From assembly GCF_019263705.2 (NCBI RefSeq), contig NZ_JADQDK010000001.1, positions 4,092,001-4,156,000 of the forward strand: 64,000 bases of DNA. The letters are read 5' to 3'. The DNA comes from Pseudonocardia abyssalis (lineage in GTDB: Bacteria; Actinomycetota; Actinomycetes; Mycobacteriales; Pseudonocardiaceae). A program made the translations under genes and the position numbers. The number at the start of each line of letters is the position of its first letter. Within the stretch, counting starts at the first letter, position 1. Positions 53,262 through 62,690 of this stretch are shown here, piece after piece. The notes beneath the pieces were generated by a model that made no database searches, was not told where the DNA came from, and was given only the letters and a program-made list of their open reading frames with translations.

Positions 53262-53873
53262 TCAGCCCGGGGCGGTGCCCGCGGGGAGGGCCTCCCCGGT
53301 CAGCACCGCGCCGGCGAGCGCCTGGAAGTCGGCCTCCGCACCGCTGCCGGTGATCAGGATGCGCACGCCGTCGAGGTCGGCGATCCAGATCGGTTCGTCG
53401 TCGGGCGCGCCGTAGACGACGAACTCCAGCCCCCCGACGTCCGTGACGCCCTGCGCGGGCACGACCACGGCCCCGGCCTCGGAGGCGAGCACCGCCTCCT
53501 CCGCGCCGTCGCTCTGGACGAGGCGCAGGTACCGGCCCTCCGTCGTCAGGTACCCGGTGCGGACGGCCCGGCCGGCCGCGGGATCCGCCGGGTCGAGGCG
53601 GTCCTGGTCGACGGCGTTGGAGCGCCAGCCCGGCGGCACCGCGGGCACGCGCAGCGAGAACGGGACGTCGGGGGCGAGGGCCCGCAGCTCGGTCGGGGCG
53701 TCGACGACGGGCAGCGCGCTCGGGTCGACCGACGGCCCGCCCGGGCTGAACGAGCAGCCGCGGGACATGCCGCCGATCACGACGACGATGAGCGCGAGCA
53801 CCCCGATGGCGACGATCATGTCGCGCACCGTCATCGCCGAGCGAGGTGGCTTGCGGGGAGCGGGATCGGTCAC
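53262..53873 (-). CDS. DUF4245 membrane-anchored protein
   Basis: The 203-residue protein has a short cytoplasmic N-terminus, one membrane helix ([18 protein letters not shown]) and an extracellular DUF4245 domain ([28 protein letters not shown], read in two parts; [33 protein letters not shown]). Always found beside glpX in mycobacteria (Rv1100-like); function unknown. GTG 53873 gives the usual N-terminus; ATG 53882 is possible. Divergent from glpX. Confidence 0.85.
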   Translation of the reverse strand: MTDPAPRKPPRSAMTVRDMIVAIGVLALIVVVIGGMSRGCSFSPGGPSVDPSALPVVDAPTELRALAPDVPFSLRVPAVPPGWRSNAVDQDRLDPADPAAGRAVRTGYLTTEGRYLRLVQSDGAEEAVLASEAGAVVVPAQGVTDVGGLEFVVYGAPDDEPIWIADLDGVRILITGSGAEADFQALAGAVLTGEALPAGTAPG

Positions 53874-53988
53874 GCCGACCATCATCCCCGCCCCGGTGAG
53901 CGACCGCCGTCTCACCTCGACGGAGCCCCACGACCGCGGGCGATCTGCGAGGATCGGAGCTCCCCGACCGCCTGCAGGAGGCCCAACG

Positions 53989-55053
53989 ATGACCAGCCCC
54001 GCGAACGCCACGCCGAGGCGCCGGGAGGCGCCCGACCGCAACCTCGCGATGGAGCTGGTCCGCGTCACGGAGGCGGCGGCGATGGCGGCCGGTCGCTGGG
54101 TCGGGCGGGGCGACAAGAACGGCGGCGACGGCGCGGCCGTCGACGCGATGCGCCAGCTCATCGGCAGCGTGTCGATGCGCGGCGTCGTGGTGATCGGCGA
54201 GGGCGAGAAGGACGAGGCGCCCATGCTGTTCAACGGCGAGGAGGTCGGCAACGGCGAGGGCCCGTGGTGCGACGTCGCGGTCGACCCGATCGACGGCACC
54301 ACGCTGATGGCCAAGGGCATCGCCAACTCCGTCGCGGTGCTCGCGGTGGCCGAGCGCGGCGCGATGTTCGACCCGTCGGCCGTGTTCTACATGGAGAAGC
54401 TGGCCGTCGGGCCGGAGGCGGCCGACGTCATCGACCTCACCGCGCCCGTCGCGGAGAACATCCGCCGGGTCGCCGCGGCGAAGCACCTCGACGTCACCGA
54501 CGTCACCGTCTGCGTGCTCGACCGCCCCCGCCACGACCAGCTCGTCGCCGACATCCGGCGCACCGGTGCCCGCATCCACTTCCTCACCGACGGCGACGTG
54601 GCCGGCGCGATCTCCGCGGCCCGCCCGAACACCGGCGTCGACATGCTCTACGGCATCGGCGGCACGCCCGAGGGGATCATCACCGCGGCCGCGCTCAAGT
54701 GCATGGGCGGCGCGATGCAGGGCCGGCTGTGGCCCAAGGACGACCAGGAGCGCGCCCGCGCCATCGCCGCGGGCCACGACCTCGACCGCGTCCTGACCGC
54801 CGACGAGCTGGTGCGCGGCGACAACGTGTTCTTCTGCGCCACCGGCATCACCGACGGCGACCTGCTGCGCGGCGTCCAGTACCGCGGCGGCGGCTGCACC
54901 ACGCAGTCGATCGTGATGCGCTCCAAGTCGGGCACCGTCCGCATGATCGACGGCTACCACCGCCTCACGAAGCTGCGGGAGTACTCCACCGTCGACTTCG
55001 ACCTCTCCGAGCAGCAGATCGCCGCACTCGACTCTGCCCCACCCCTGCCCTGA
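53989..55053 (+). CDS. glpX: Class II fructose-1,6-bisphosphatase
   Basis: The 354-residue gluconeogenic phosphatase has metal-binding residues in [15 protein letters not shown] and [15 protein letters not shown], with the family segments [20 protein letters not shown] and [21 protein letters not shown], each kept separate here. It is the sole FBPase type in many actinobacteria. ATG at 53989 follows AGGAGG. Sits between DUF4245 and fumC as in mycobacteria. Confidence 0.95.
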   Translation: MTSPANATPRRREAPDRNLAMELVRVTEAAAMAAGRWVGRGDKNGGDGAAVDAMRQLIGSVSMRGVVVIGEGEKDEAPMLFNGEEVGNGEGPWCDVAVDPIDGTTLMAKGIANSVAVLAVAERGAMFDPSAVFYMEKLAVGPEAADVIDLTAPVAENIRRVAAAKHLDVTDVTVCVLDRPRHDQLVADIRRTGARIHFLTDGDVAGAISAARPNTGVDMLYGIGGTPEGIITAAALKCMGGAMQGRLWPKDDQERARAIAAGHDLDRVLTADELVRGDNVFFCATGITDGDLLRGVQYRGGGCTTQSIVMRSKSGTVRMIDGYHRLTKLREYSTVDFDLSEQQIAALDSAPPLP

Positions 55054-55179
55054 CCTGCTCCGCCACGTGATCGAATCGTGAGCCCGGGTCCACCCGATCG
55101 GGGTTGATCGTGGTGGGGAAGGGGCGGATGCTACGCCTGGGGATCGATCCGTGACGGTCGGTCAGGTACGGGGGTGGCC

Positions 55180-55800
55180 ATGCGGGTCCGTCGGGTGTTG
55201 GCGCTGGTGGTGGTCGTCGCGCTGACGGGCCTGCTCAGCGGTGCCGCGGGCGGCGCGGCCCCCACGGCGGAGGCCGCGGTCACCGCCGCGGTCGGCCTGC
55301 TCCCCGCGCGCCTGCAGGAAGCGGTGACCGCCCCGGCCGCGCCGGCACCGGCCGCCCCCGCCGTGCCTGATGCCGCCCCTGCCGCGCCCGTCGTGCTGCA
55401 GCAGTCGCGCCAGCAGGTGACGTCGGTCCGCGTCGCGCCGGTGGACGTCCCCGGCACGCCCTGTACGTCGATCGCGCGGGCGTGCGTCGACCTGTCGGGC
55501 GACCAGGCCTGGCTCCTCGACGACGGCGGGATCACCTACGGGCCGGTGCCGATCACGAGCGGGCGCGCGGGCTTCCGCACCCCGCCCGGCACGTTCCCGG
55601 TCACCTTCCACAGCCGCGACCACGTCAGCTCGATCTACGACGCCCCGATGCCCTACTCGGTGTTCTTCAACGGCGGCATCGCGTTCCACCAGGGCAGCCT
55701 CAGCCAGCTCTCGCACGGCTGCATCCACCTGTCCCGCACCGCGGCGCAGGAGTTCTTCGGCTCGCTCGACCGGGGCGACCTCGTGCAGGTCGTCGCCTGA
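55180..55800 (+). CDS. L,D-transpeptidase (YkuD domain)
   Basis: The 206-residue exported enzyme has a signal peptide (RRVLALVVVVALTGLLSGAAG), an Ala/Pro linker and a YkuD domain with the catalytic motif SHGCIHLSR (His and Cys about residues 179-182) and the upstream HSRDHVSSIYDAPMPY substrate-loop segment. It would form 3-3 crosslinks or attach proteins in peptidoglycan. ATG 55180 (GTG 55174 also possible). Two extra cysteines (TPCTSIARACVD) may form a disulfide. Confidence 0.9.
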   Translation: MRVRRVLALVVVVALTGLLSGAAGGAAPTAEAAVTAAVGLLPARLQEAVTAPAAPAPAAPAVPDAAPAAPVVLQQSRQQVTSVRVAPVDVPGTPCTSIARACVDLSGDQAWLLDDGGITYGPVPITSGRAGFRTPPGTFPVTFHSRDHVSSIYDAPMPYSVFFNGGIAFHQGSLSQLSHGCIHLSRTAAQEFFGSLDRGDLVQVVA

Positions 55801-56165
55801 GGTCCCGACGTTGCGGTGGAACGTTCTGCGGGTCGTAGGCCGACTTCACGGCGGCCGGCCGGGCGCACGTCGGACCGTCGGCGAGCAGGCCGAGCACGGC
55901 GAACCGCCGGGCGGTGAGCCGCCGGGCGGTGAGCCCGAGGCCGCGGGCCACCGCGGCGCTCGCGCCCCGGCCGGCGTGCTGGCCACCCGCCGGCTCGGTC
56001 CAGGTGAGGTCCGGGTGCCACCGCGACGGCACGGTGGGGATGTCGCCGCACCCGAAGGCCTCGCAGCAGGCGCGGACGACCTGCGGGGCGGTGTTCTGGG
56101 TGGTGGTCACCGGGCGAGCGTCCCGCCGGGCCGCGGCGGTGAGCGGTCGCAGAACTGCGTACTTC
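55801..56165. other. Decayed intergenic stretch
   Basis: This 365-bp region contains no intact recognisable gene. It holds a truncated SnoaL-like fragment (55966-56110, reverse) and, in the same open frame further on (about 55815-55853), a short AVKSAYDPQNV-like segment resembling the C-terminus of FAD-linked oxidases. The frame runs antisense into the L,D-transpeptidase gene. It looks like gene remnants. Confidence 0.5.
55966..56110 (-). pseudogene. SnoaL/NTF2-like domain fragment
   Basis: From GTG 56110 the frame reads about 48 residues with strong likeness to the first third of SnoaL-like proteins: APQVVRACCEAFGCGDIPTV and WHPDLTWTEPAGGQHAG, where intact relatives have VRAFYEAFGRGDIPAVL and LHPDVEWTEPAGG. 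The remaining two thirds of the fold are missing and unrelated sequence follows. Two Cys substitutions at normally aromatic or Arg positions also suggest decay. It is truncated rather than frameshifted. Confidence 0.6.
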
Positions 56166-56432
56166 TCAGCCGACCTCGATCGCCAGCTCGGGCGGGCCGT
56201 CGTTCGGGACGCCGCGGGGCGCTGCGCCGTCCACCACACGTCTCGTAGTCGTGACCGTCGGAGAGCACCCCGTTTCCCGCCGACCCCCACCCGTCCGATA
56301 CCCCGACTCCGCGGCCCGGATGCCCACCCCGCGGTTGATCCGGGAGACCACCTCCCGACGGTCGAACGCCGGATCCGTCTCGTACACCACCCCGTCCGCG
56401 GTGATGCGCGGGATCGCGACGTGAGCCGTCAT
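56166..56432 (-). CDS. Small hypothetical protein
   Basis: The 88-residue frame starts at ATG 56432 with TAHVAIPRITADGVVYETDP and continues FDRREVVSRINRGVGIRAAES; the second half is Arg/Gly/Thr-rich. The first 40 residues look like a folded motif and the rest less so. No family recognised. It lies between gene remnants and fumC, so it could itself be part of a decayed locus. Confidence 0.35.
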   Translation of the reverse strand: MTAHVAIPRITADGVVYETDPAFDRREVVSRINRGVGIRAAESGYRTGGGRRETGCSPTVTTTRRVVDGAAPRGVPNDGPPELAIEVG

Positions 56433-56490
56433 GGCCGCACTGTGACAGGGGGCACCGACAGTATCCGGCGGCGCGGGGAACACTGAGGTC

Positions 56491-57888
56491 ATGACCGACG
56501 AGGGTTACCGCATCGAGCACGACACCATGGGCGAGATCCGGGTCCCCGCCGACGCCTTGTGGCGCGCGCAGACCCAGCGGGCCGTCGAGAACTTCCCGAT
56601 CTCCGGGCGCGGGCTGGAGCGCTCCCAGATCCGGGCGCTCGGCCTGGTGAAGGGCGCGGCCGCCCGCGTCAACAAGAAGATCGGGGTGCTCGACGCCGAG
56701 CGGGCGGACGCCATCGCCGACGCCGCCGACGCGGTGGCCGCCGGTGGGCACGACGACCAGTTCCCCGTCGACGTGTTCCAGACCGGCTCGGGCACCAGCT
56801 CCAACATGAACGCGAACGAGGTGATCGCCTCGCTGGCGCTGCGCGCCGGGGTGCAGGTGCACCCGAACGACCACGTCAACGCGTCGCAGTCGTCGAACGA
56901 CGTCTTCCCGACCACGATCCACCTGGCCGCGACCGAGGCGCTGGCCACCGACGTCGCCCCGGCGCTCGACCACCTCGCCGCCGCGCTGAACCGCCGCGCC
57001 GCGGAGTGGGCCGACGTCGTGACGGCCGGTCGCACCCACCTGATGGACGCCGTGCCGATCACGCTCGGGCAGGAGGCGGGCGGCTGGGCCACGCAGGCCA
57101 CGTACGGCGCCGCCCGCGTCCGCGACGCACTCCCGCGCCTGGGCCAGCTCCCGATCGGCGGCACCGCGGTCGGCACCGGGCTCAACGCGCCCGAGGGCTT
57201 CGGCTCCGGGGTCGTCGACGAGCTGCGCGCGGCCACCGGCCTCGACGTGCTCACCGAGGCCCCCGACCACATCGAGGCCCAGGGCGCCCGCGACGCGCTG
57301 GTGGAGGCATCCGGCGCGCTGCGCACCGCCGCCGTCAGCCTGTTCAAGATCGCCAACGACATCCGCTGGCTCGGGTCCGGCCCGCGCACCGGCCTGGCCG
57401 AGCTGCATCTGCCCGACCTGCAGCCGGGGAGCTCGATCATGCCCGGCAAGGTCAACCCGGTGATCTGCGAGGCCGCGATGATGGTGGCCGCGCAGGTGAT
57501 CGGCAACGACGCGACGGTCGCGTTCTCCGGCACCCAGGGCAACCTGCAGCTCAACGTGATGATGCCGGTGATGGCGCGCAACGTCCTGGAGTCGGCGCGG
57601 CTGCTCGCCAACGCCGCCCGCCTGCTCGCCGACAAGGTCGTCGACGGGATGGCGGCCGACGTCGAGCGGACGCGCGAGCTGGCGGAGTCGAGCCCCGCGA
57701 TCGTGACGCCGCTGAACACGTACCTCGGCTACGAGGAGACGGCGTCGATCGCGAAGCAGTCGCTGAAGGAGAAGCGCACCATCCGCGAGGTCGTGCTGGA
57801 GCGCGGGCACGTCGAGAGCGGCAAGCTCACGGCGGAGCAGCTCGACAAGGCCCTCGACGTCCTCGCGATGGCCCGCGGCGGGCGCTGA
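56491..57888 (+). CDS. fumC: Class II fumarate hydratase
   Basis: The 465-residue TCA-cycle enzyme interconverts fumarate and malate. Family regions are [32 protein letters not shown] (substrate-site Asn/Ser) and the signature [12 protein letters not shown], with the catalytic Ser in the SSIMPGK loop. Length matches oxygen-stable homotetrameric fumarases. ATG start. Adjacent to glpX at the usual actinobacterial position. Confidence 0.96.
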   Translation: MTDEGYRIEHDTMGEIRVPADALWRAQTQRAVENFPISGRGLERSQIRALGLVKGAAARVNKKIGVLDAERADAIADAADAVAAGGHDDQFPVDVFQTGSGTSSNMNANEVIASLALRAGVQVHPNDHVNASQSSNDVFPTTIHLAATEALATDVAPALDHLAAALNRRAAEWADVVTAGRTHLMDAVPITLGQEAGGWATQATYGAARVRDALPRLGQLPIGGTAVGTGLNAPEGFGSGVVDELRAATGLDVLTEAPDHIEAQGARDALVEASGALRTAAVSLFKIANDIRWLGSGPRTGLAELHLPDLQPGSSIMPGKVNPVICEAAMMVAAQVIGNDATVAFSGTQGNLQLNVMMPVMARNVLESARLLANAARLLADKVVDGMAADVERTRELAESSPAIVTPLNTYLGYEETASIAKQSLKEKRTIREVVLERGHVESGKLTAEQLDKALDVLAMARGGR

Positions 57889-57942
57889 CCGACCCGGTCG
57901 GCGGATTGTCGGTTACCGTAGGTAGCAGTTCATCCATCGTTC

Positions 57943-59160
57943 ATGCGCAGACTGGGCCGTCCGTGGTTTCGTGGAGCGGTGAGTGACCACGGGCGGTTCG
58001 CGTTCGAGCCACTGCTGAACCTGGTCACCGGCCGCCCGGTCGGGATGGAGGTCGTGCGGCAGCAGGCCCGCGACCAGATGACGCGCGTCGCCGCGAACGC
58101 CGTGTGGGGCACCCGCCAGCTCGCCGAGTTCGACTCCGGGATCGCGATCGCCTCGGTGCTGCACGGCACCGGGTACGACGCCTCCGTGCCACTGCACGTC
58201 GACGTCCTCGCCGACTCCGTGGTGGCCGCACGGCGTCGGGTGCTGCAGATCCGGTCGTCGCTGCAGCGGCGCGACACGGGACTCCCGACGCCGCCGATGC
58301 TGCTCGGCATCAACCCGGCGTTGTCCGCCGCTCCCCCTGACGCGCTCGCCGCGGGGCTCGCCGAGCTGCGCGCGGAGGGCTTCGGCATCGGGTTCGACGG
58401 CGTCGGTCGCGGTTTCGGCCTCGATCTCGTCGCCGAGCTGGAGCCCGACCTGGTCACGATCGACGCCCACCTCGTCGCCCGCCTGCCCGCCGACCCGCGG
58501 GCCCGGACCGTCGTCACCGCCCTGTGCGACGTGGCCAGAGCTGTCGGGGTGCGGGTCTGCGCGTCCGGGATCGGCACCGCCGACCAGCTCGCCGCGGTGC
58601 GCGACCACGGCATCCCGTGGGGTCAGGGGCCGCTGCTCGCCGCGCCGCAGCGCCGCCCGTCGACGGCGGGGGTCCTGCTGGCCCCCGACCTCCTGCCCCG
58701 TGCGGTGCGGCCACCGTCGCCCGTCCCGCGGGCGGTGCGCCAGCCCGTTCGCACGGCTCTCGCGGACCTGGCGCAGGCGGCGGTGAGCCTGCCCGAGCAG
58801 GCCACGGCGGAGAGCGTCCGGCAGGCGTTCGCCGACCATCCGCAGGCCGGCAGCGTCGTGCTGCTCGACCCGCACCGGCGCCCCACCGGCTTCCTCGACC
58901 GCAACCGGTTCCTGCTCGCGATCTCCGGGCCCTTCGGCCGCGCCCTGTACGCCAACCGCCCGGCCACCTCGCTCGCCGAGCCCCCGCGCACGCACCCGGC
59001 CGCCGCCGACCTGCACACCGCGGTGACGGCCTGCCTCGACGGCGACCGCACCCGCAGCTACGACGACCTCGTGCTGGTCGACGGCCACGGCACCTGCACG
59101 GGCGTCGTCCGCGTCACCGACCTGCTCTCCGAGGCCACCGGCGGCACGTCGGCGGCCTGA
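57943..59160 (+). CDS. Degenerate EAL domain protein with C-terminal CBS-like region
   Basis: In this 405-residue protein, residues 15-235 follow the EAL fold (FAFEPLLNLVTGRPVGMEVVRQQ), but key residues are altered. The E-A-L motif reads E-V-V, the DDFG metal loop reads FDGVG, and the conserved Glu of the AEGVE motif is Ser (VCASGIGTADQL). The terminal QG...P is kept. It probably does not hydrolyse c-di-GMP and may bind it or another ligand. Residues 265-400 resemble a CBS pair (SVVLLDPHRRPTGFLDRNRFL; DLVLVDGHGTCTGVVRVTDLL). ATG 57943 or GTG 57979 could start it. Confidence 0.8.
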   Translation: MRRLGRPWFRGAVSDHGRFAFEPLLNLVTGRPVGMEVVRQQARDQMTRVAANAVWGTRQLAEFDSGIAIASVLHGTGYDASVPLHVDVLADSVVAARRRVLQIRSSLQRRDTGLPTPPMLLGINPALSAAPPDALAAGLAELRAEGFGIGFDGVGRGFGLDLVAELEPDLVTIDAHLVARLPADPRARTVVTALCDVARAVGVRVCASGIGTADQLAAVRDHGIPWGQGPLLAAPQRRPSTAGVLLAPDLLPRAVRPPSPVPRAVRQPVRTALADLAQAAVSLPEQATAESVRQAFADHPQAGSVVLLDPHRRPTGFLDRNRFLLAISGPFGRALYANRPATSLAEPPRTHPAAADLHTAVTACLDGDRTRSYDDLVLVDGHGTCTGVVRVTDLLSEATGGTSAA

Positions 59161-59213
59161 CCGGTGACATCCGTCAATGGCCACGCGGCGCTCCCGCGCC
59201 CTACCGTCGGTCC

Positions 59214-59738
59214 GTGCCCACCACCCACCTCGCCCCCGCACCGGTCGGGCGGCGGGTGCGGGCGTCGCTGGACGACCTGCTGTTCGTCGCGGCCTGGTTC
59301 GCGCTGCTCACGCTCCTCGGGGTCGCCGTCCGGGCGATCGCGCCACCGGCCGGGCCGCCGTCGCTGCCCGCCACCGACCTCACGGTCCTCGCGTCCACCG
59401 TGCTGCCGGTCGCGGCCTTCCTCGCCGCGGGCGACGCTGGGGTGCGCTGGGCCGCCCGGGGCAAGCGCCGGGCCGGGCTGCGGGTCGTCACGCCGGACGG
59501 GGCCCGGCCGTCGGTGGGCCGCAGCGTCGTGCGCGCCGCGGTGAAGATCGCTCCGTGGCAGCTCGCGCACATCGCCGTCGCGCGGCTGATCCTCGGGGCG
59601 GACGACCCCGTCGTCACCTGGACGACGTACGCACTGTCGCTGGCCGTCCCGGTCGTCAGCGTGGTGACGGCCCTGCGGGACCCCCGCCAGCGGGCCCTGC
59701 ACGACCGCGTGGCGGGCACGCGGGTCGTCACGTTCTGA
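59214..59738 (+). CDS. RDD family membrane protein
   Basis: The 174-residue protein has the RDD hallmark pattern: VRASLDDLLFVAAWF (Arg-x-x-x-Asp-Asp) in the first helix and a late DPRQRALHDRVAGTRVV segment, with four membrane helices between. RDD proteins are proposed transporters or membrane stress factors; function here is unknown. GTG start exactly 6 nt after TACCGT (59202-59207), implying leaderless transcription. Confidence 0.88.
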   Translation: MPTTHLAPAPVGRRVRASLDDLLFVAAWFALLTLLGVAVRAIAPPAGPPSLPATDLTVLASTVLPVAAFLAAGDAGVRWAARGKRRAGLRVVTPDGARPSVGRSVVRAAVKIAPWQLAHIAVARLILGADDPVVTWTTYALSLAVPVVSVVTALRDPRQRALHDRVAGTRVVTF

Positions 59739-59861
59739 CGTCGAAACGGGCCGGACGGCAGCAGGACGCTCCCGGGACGGGTGATCGTCGCGCTACGGTC
59801 ACCTACCCACTGGATGCTGCGCCGGTCCGGACTTCGCCGGCACCCTCGAAGGAGTCTCGAG

Positions 59862-60998
59862 ATGACCGTGATGCAACGCCTGTTCGCCGTGGCCGCCATC
59901 GGCGCCACCCTGGCTGTGAGCGGCTGCGTCAGCTCCGGTGGTTCCGGCGCGGCCCCGGCCGCCGACGGCACCGACTGGTCCACCGCCACCTCCGCCGAGG
60001 CGGGCGGTGGCTTCGACGCACTCGTCGCGGCCGCGCAGGCGGAGGGCACGCTCAACGTCATCGCGCTGCCGCCGGACTGGGCCAACTACGGCGAGATGAT
60101 CTCCACGTTCGAGGAGACCTACGGGATCACCGTCGAGTCCGCCAACCCCGAGGGCTCCAGCCAGGACGAGATCAACGCGGTGCAGCAGCTCGGCACGCAG
60201 GACCGCGCGCCCGACGTCCTCGACCTCGGCCAGTCCTTCGCCAACTCCAACGTCGACCTGTTCGCGCCCTACCAGGTGCAGACCTGGGACTCGATCCCCG
60301 AGGGCAACAAGGCCGCCGACGGGGCGTGGGTCAACGACTACGGCGGTTTCGTGTCGATCGGCTGCAACGCCGGCCTCGTCGCGACCTGCCCGCAGACCTT
60401 CGCCGACCTGACCAAGCCCGAGTACGCCGGGCAGGTCGCGCTCAACGGCGACCCGACGTCGTCGGCGTCGGCGTTCGCGGGCGTGTGGGCGGCGGCGCTG
60501 GCAGGAGGCGGCTCGCTCGACGACATCACCCCTGGACTGACCTTCTTCGGGCAGCTCGCCGACAGCGGCAACCTGCTCCTCGTCGACCCGACGCCGGCCA
60601 CGATCGAGAGCGGCCAGACCCCGATCGTCCTCGACTGGGACTACCTGAACCTCACGCAGGCCGACAAGGTCGCGGCGTCGTTCGAGTGGCAGGTCGCCGT
60701 CCCGTCGGACGGGCTGTTCGCGCAGTACTACGCGCAGGCGATCAACAAGAACGCCCCGCACCCCGCCGCCGCGCGGCTGTGGCAGGAGTTCCTCTACTCC
60801 GACGTGGGCCAGAACCTGTGGCTGGCCGGCAAGGCCCGCCCGGCGCGCCTGACCGCGATGACGGAGGCGGGCACGGCCGACGCCGCACTGGTCGCCGTGC
60901 TGCCGCCGGTCGCCGGGGAGCCGGCCTTCCCGACGCAGGAGCAGACCGACGCCGCGAACGCGGTGGTGGCCCAGGGCTGGGCCGCGGCGACCTCCTGA
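59862..60998 (+). CDS. ABC importer substrate-binding lipoprotein (family 1)
   Basis: This 378-residue lipoprotein has a signal peptide with lipobox VSGC (Cys21) and a PotD/FbpA-like periplasmic-binding fold (GTLNVIALPPDWANYGEMISTFEETYGI, read in parts; IVLDWDYLNLTQ; PHPAAARLWQEFLYSD). Ligand could be a polyamine, ferric iron, thiamine or phosphonate; contact residues cannot be settled by eye. ATG 59862 with GAAGGAG ribosome site. First gene of a four-gene operon. Confidence 0.88.
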   Translation: MTVMQRLFAVAAIGATLAVSGCVSSGGSGAAPAADGTDWSTATSAEAGGGFDALVAAAQAEGTLNVIALPPDWANYGEMISTFEETYGITVESANPEGSSQDEINAVQQLGTQDRAPDVLDLGQSFANSNVDLFAPYQVQTWDSIPEGNKAADGAWVNDYGGFVSIGCNAGLVATCPQTFADLTKPEYAGQVALNGDPTSSASAFAGVWAAALAGGGSLDDITPGLTFFGQLADSGNLLLVDPTPATIESGQTPIVLDWDYLNLTQADKVAASFEWQVAVPSDGLFAQYYAQAINKNAPHPAAARLWQEFLYSDVGQNLWLAGKARPARLTAMTEAGTADAALVAVLPPVAGEPAFPTQEQTDAANAVVAQGWAAATS

Positions 60999-60999
60999 G

Positions 61000-61914
61000 A
61001 TGACCCTCCTGGAAGCTCCGGCCGCGCCCCGCGAGGCGGTGCGGTCGGAGCGGTCCTGGCGGGCCGCGCTGGGCCTGGTGCCCTTCGTCGCCTACCTGCT
61101 GGTCTTCCTCGGCGGCCCGCTGTACTTCGTGGTCAGCGGCGCGCTCTCGGACCCCGACGGGCTCCCGACGCTCGACAACGTGATCGCCTCGGTGACGCAG
61201 CCGCAGTACCGGGCGGCGTTCACCTCCAGCATCGTGCTGTCGGCGGGCACGGCGCTCGTGGGCGCGGTCGCGGGCGCGTTCCTGGCCCAGGCGGTGCTGA
61301 CGAGCAGGCCGACCAGGGCGGGCGGGGAACCGGTACTGCGCCGGATCGTCTCGACGGCGTCGGGCGTGCTCGCCTACTTCGGCGGCGTGCCGCTGGCGTT
61401 CGCGTTCATCGCCGCGCTCGGCCAGACGGGGCTCGCGACACAGTTCCTGCGGGCGGCCGGCGTCGACCTCTACGCGTCCGGGTTCCGCATCGACTCGCTC
61501 ACCGGCCTCGCGCTGACCTACGTCTACTTCCAGATCCCGCTCATGGTCATCCTGATCACCCCGGCGCTGGAGGGCCTGCTGCCGCAGTGGCGGGAGGCCG
61601 CGGAGAACCTCGGCGCGTCGGCGTGGACGTACTGGCGGCGGATCGCGCTGCCCGTGCTCGCGCCCGCGCTCGGCGGGGCCGCGCTCGTGCTGTTCGGCAA
61701 CGCGTTCGCCGCGTACGCCACCGCGCTCGCCCTGACCAGCGGCTCGATCCCGCTGCTGCCCACCGCGATCGCGTCGGCGCTCTCGGGCAACGTGCTCGCC
61801 GGGGCGCAGAACGTCGGCCTCGCGCTCGGGCTCGACATGGTGCTCGTCATCGCCGTCGTGATGGTCGGCTACGTACTCCTGCAGCGCAGGGCGTCGCGCT
61901 GGCAGGCGCGATGA
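61000..61914 (+). CDS. ABC importer permease 1
   Basis: The 304-residue permease of the PotB/FbpB type has six helices, with the EAA loop WREAAENLGASAWTYWRRIALP that contacts the ATPase. The first periplasmic loop is about 60 residues. ATG start one base after the binding-protein stop; its end overlaps the second permease by 4 nt. Confidence 0.92.
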   Translation: MTLLEAPAAPREAVRSERSWRAALGLVPFVAYLLVFLGGPLYFVVSGALSDPDGLPTLDNVIASVTQPQYRAAFTSSIVLSAGTALVGAVAGAFLAQAVLTSRPTRAGGEPVLRRIVSTASGVLAYFGGVPLAFAFIAALGQTGLATQFLRAAGVDLYASGFRIDSLTGLALTYVYFQIPLMVILITPALEGLLPQWREAAENLGASAWTYWRRIALPVLAPALGGAALVLFGNAFAAYATALALTSGSIPLLPTAIASALSGNVLAGAQNVGLALGLDMVLVIAVVMVGYVLLQRRASRWQAR

Positions 61915-62690
61915 GACGGCGCCGCTGGCGGGTCGTGGTCCTCGGCCTCGCGCTCGTCTACTTCCTGGTGCCGCTGCTCTCCGCCGCGGAGTTCAGCCTG
62001 CGCGTCCCCGGCGGCGGGTACGGCGTCGCCAACTACCTGACGATCGCCTCCGACGAGGTGCTGCTGTCGGCGCTGCTGGTGTCGCTGCAGATCGCCGTCG
62101 TCACCGCGGTGCTGGTGCTGCTGCTCGTCGTCCCGACGGCGGTGTGGGTGCGGCTGCGCTTCCCGGCCGCCGCGGCGCTGCTGGAGAGCGCGACGATCCT
62201 GCCGATCGTCGTGCCGCCCGTCGTCATGGCGGCGGGCATCGCCTTCGTGCAGGCCAACCTGGACGGGCCGGTGTTCCGCACGCTGTTCGCGTCGTCGTTC
62301 ACCGCACTCACCCCGTTCTACGTGGTGCTCGCGCTGCCGTTCGCCTACCGCTCGGTCGACAACGGGCTCGCCGCGATCCCGCTGCGCACGCTGGTGGAGG
62401 CGGCTCGCAACCTCGGGGCGTCGCTGCCCGTCACGCTGCTGCGGGTGGTGCTGCCCGCGATCCGCAGCGCGGTGCTCGGAGCCGCGTTCCTCACGCTCGC
62501 GCTCGTGCTGGGCGAGATCGTCATCGCCCGGCTCCTGCTCTACGGCGACACGTTCCCCGTGGCGATCGTCGAGGTCGGGCGCAGCCAGGCCGGCGTCGCC
62601 GTCGCACTGACGCTGGCCAGCCTCGTCCTCACCTGGGTGCTGCTGCTCGCGGTGTCCTTCGCCGGAAACGCCCGTAGGAGTGCTCGATGA
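61911..62690 (+). CDS. ABC importer permease 2
   Basis: The 259-residue permease of the PotC type has six helices and the EAA loop LVEAARNLGASLPVTLLRVVLP. It forms a heterodimer with the preceding permease. ATG overlaps the upstream TGA (ATGA), and its own end overlaps the ATPase ATG the same way, so the three proteins are translationally coupled. Confidence 0.92.
   Translation: MRRRRWRVVVLGLALVYFLVPLLSAAEFSLRVPGGGYGVANYLTIASDEVLLSALLVSLQIAVVTAVLVLLLVVPTAVWVRLRFPAAAALLESATILPIVVPPVVMAAGIAFVQANLDGPVFRTLFASSFTALTPFYVVLALPFAYRSVDNGLAAIPLRTLVEAARNLGASLPVTLLRVVLPAIRSAVLGAAFLTLALVLGEIVIARLLLYGDTFPVAIVEVGRSQAGVAVALTLASLVLTWVLLLAVSFAGNARRSAR

Noticed and set aside
55700..56290. 196-residue reverse frame as one intact gene
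   Set aside because: Only about 48 residues resemble a known fold; the remainder is mixed fragments and runs antisense into the L,D-transpeptidase gene.
57889..57942. Short CCGACCCGGTCGG hairpin after fumC as a terminator
   Set aside because: The stem is only 5 bp and the next gene begins within about 50 bp; too weak to list.
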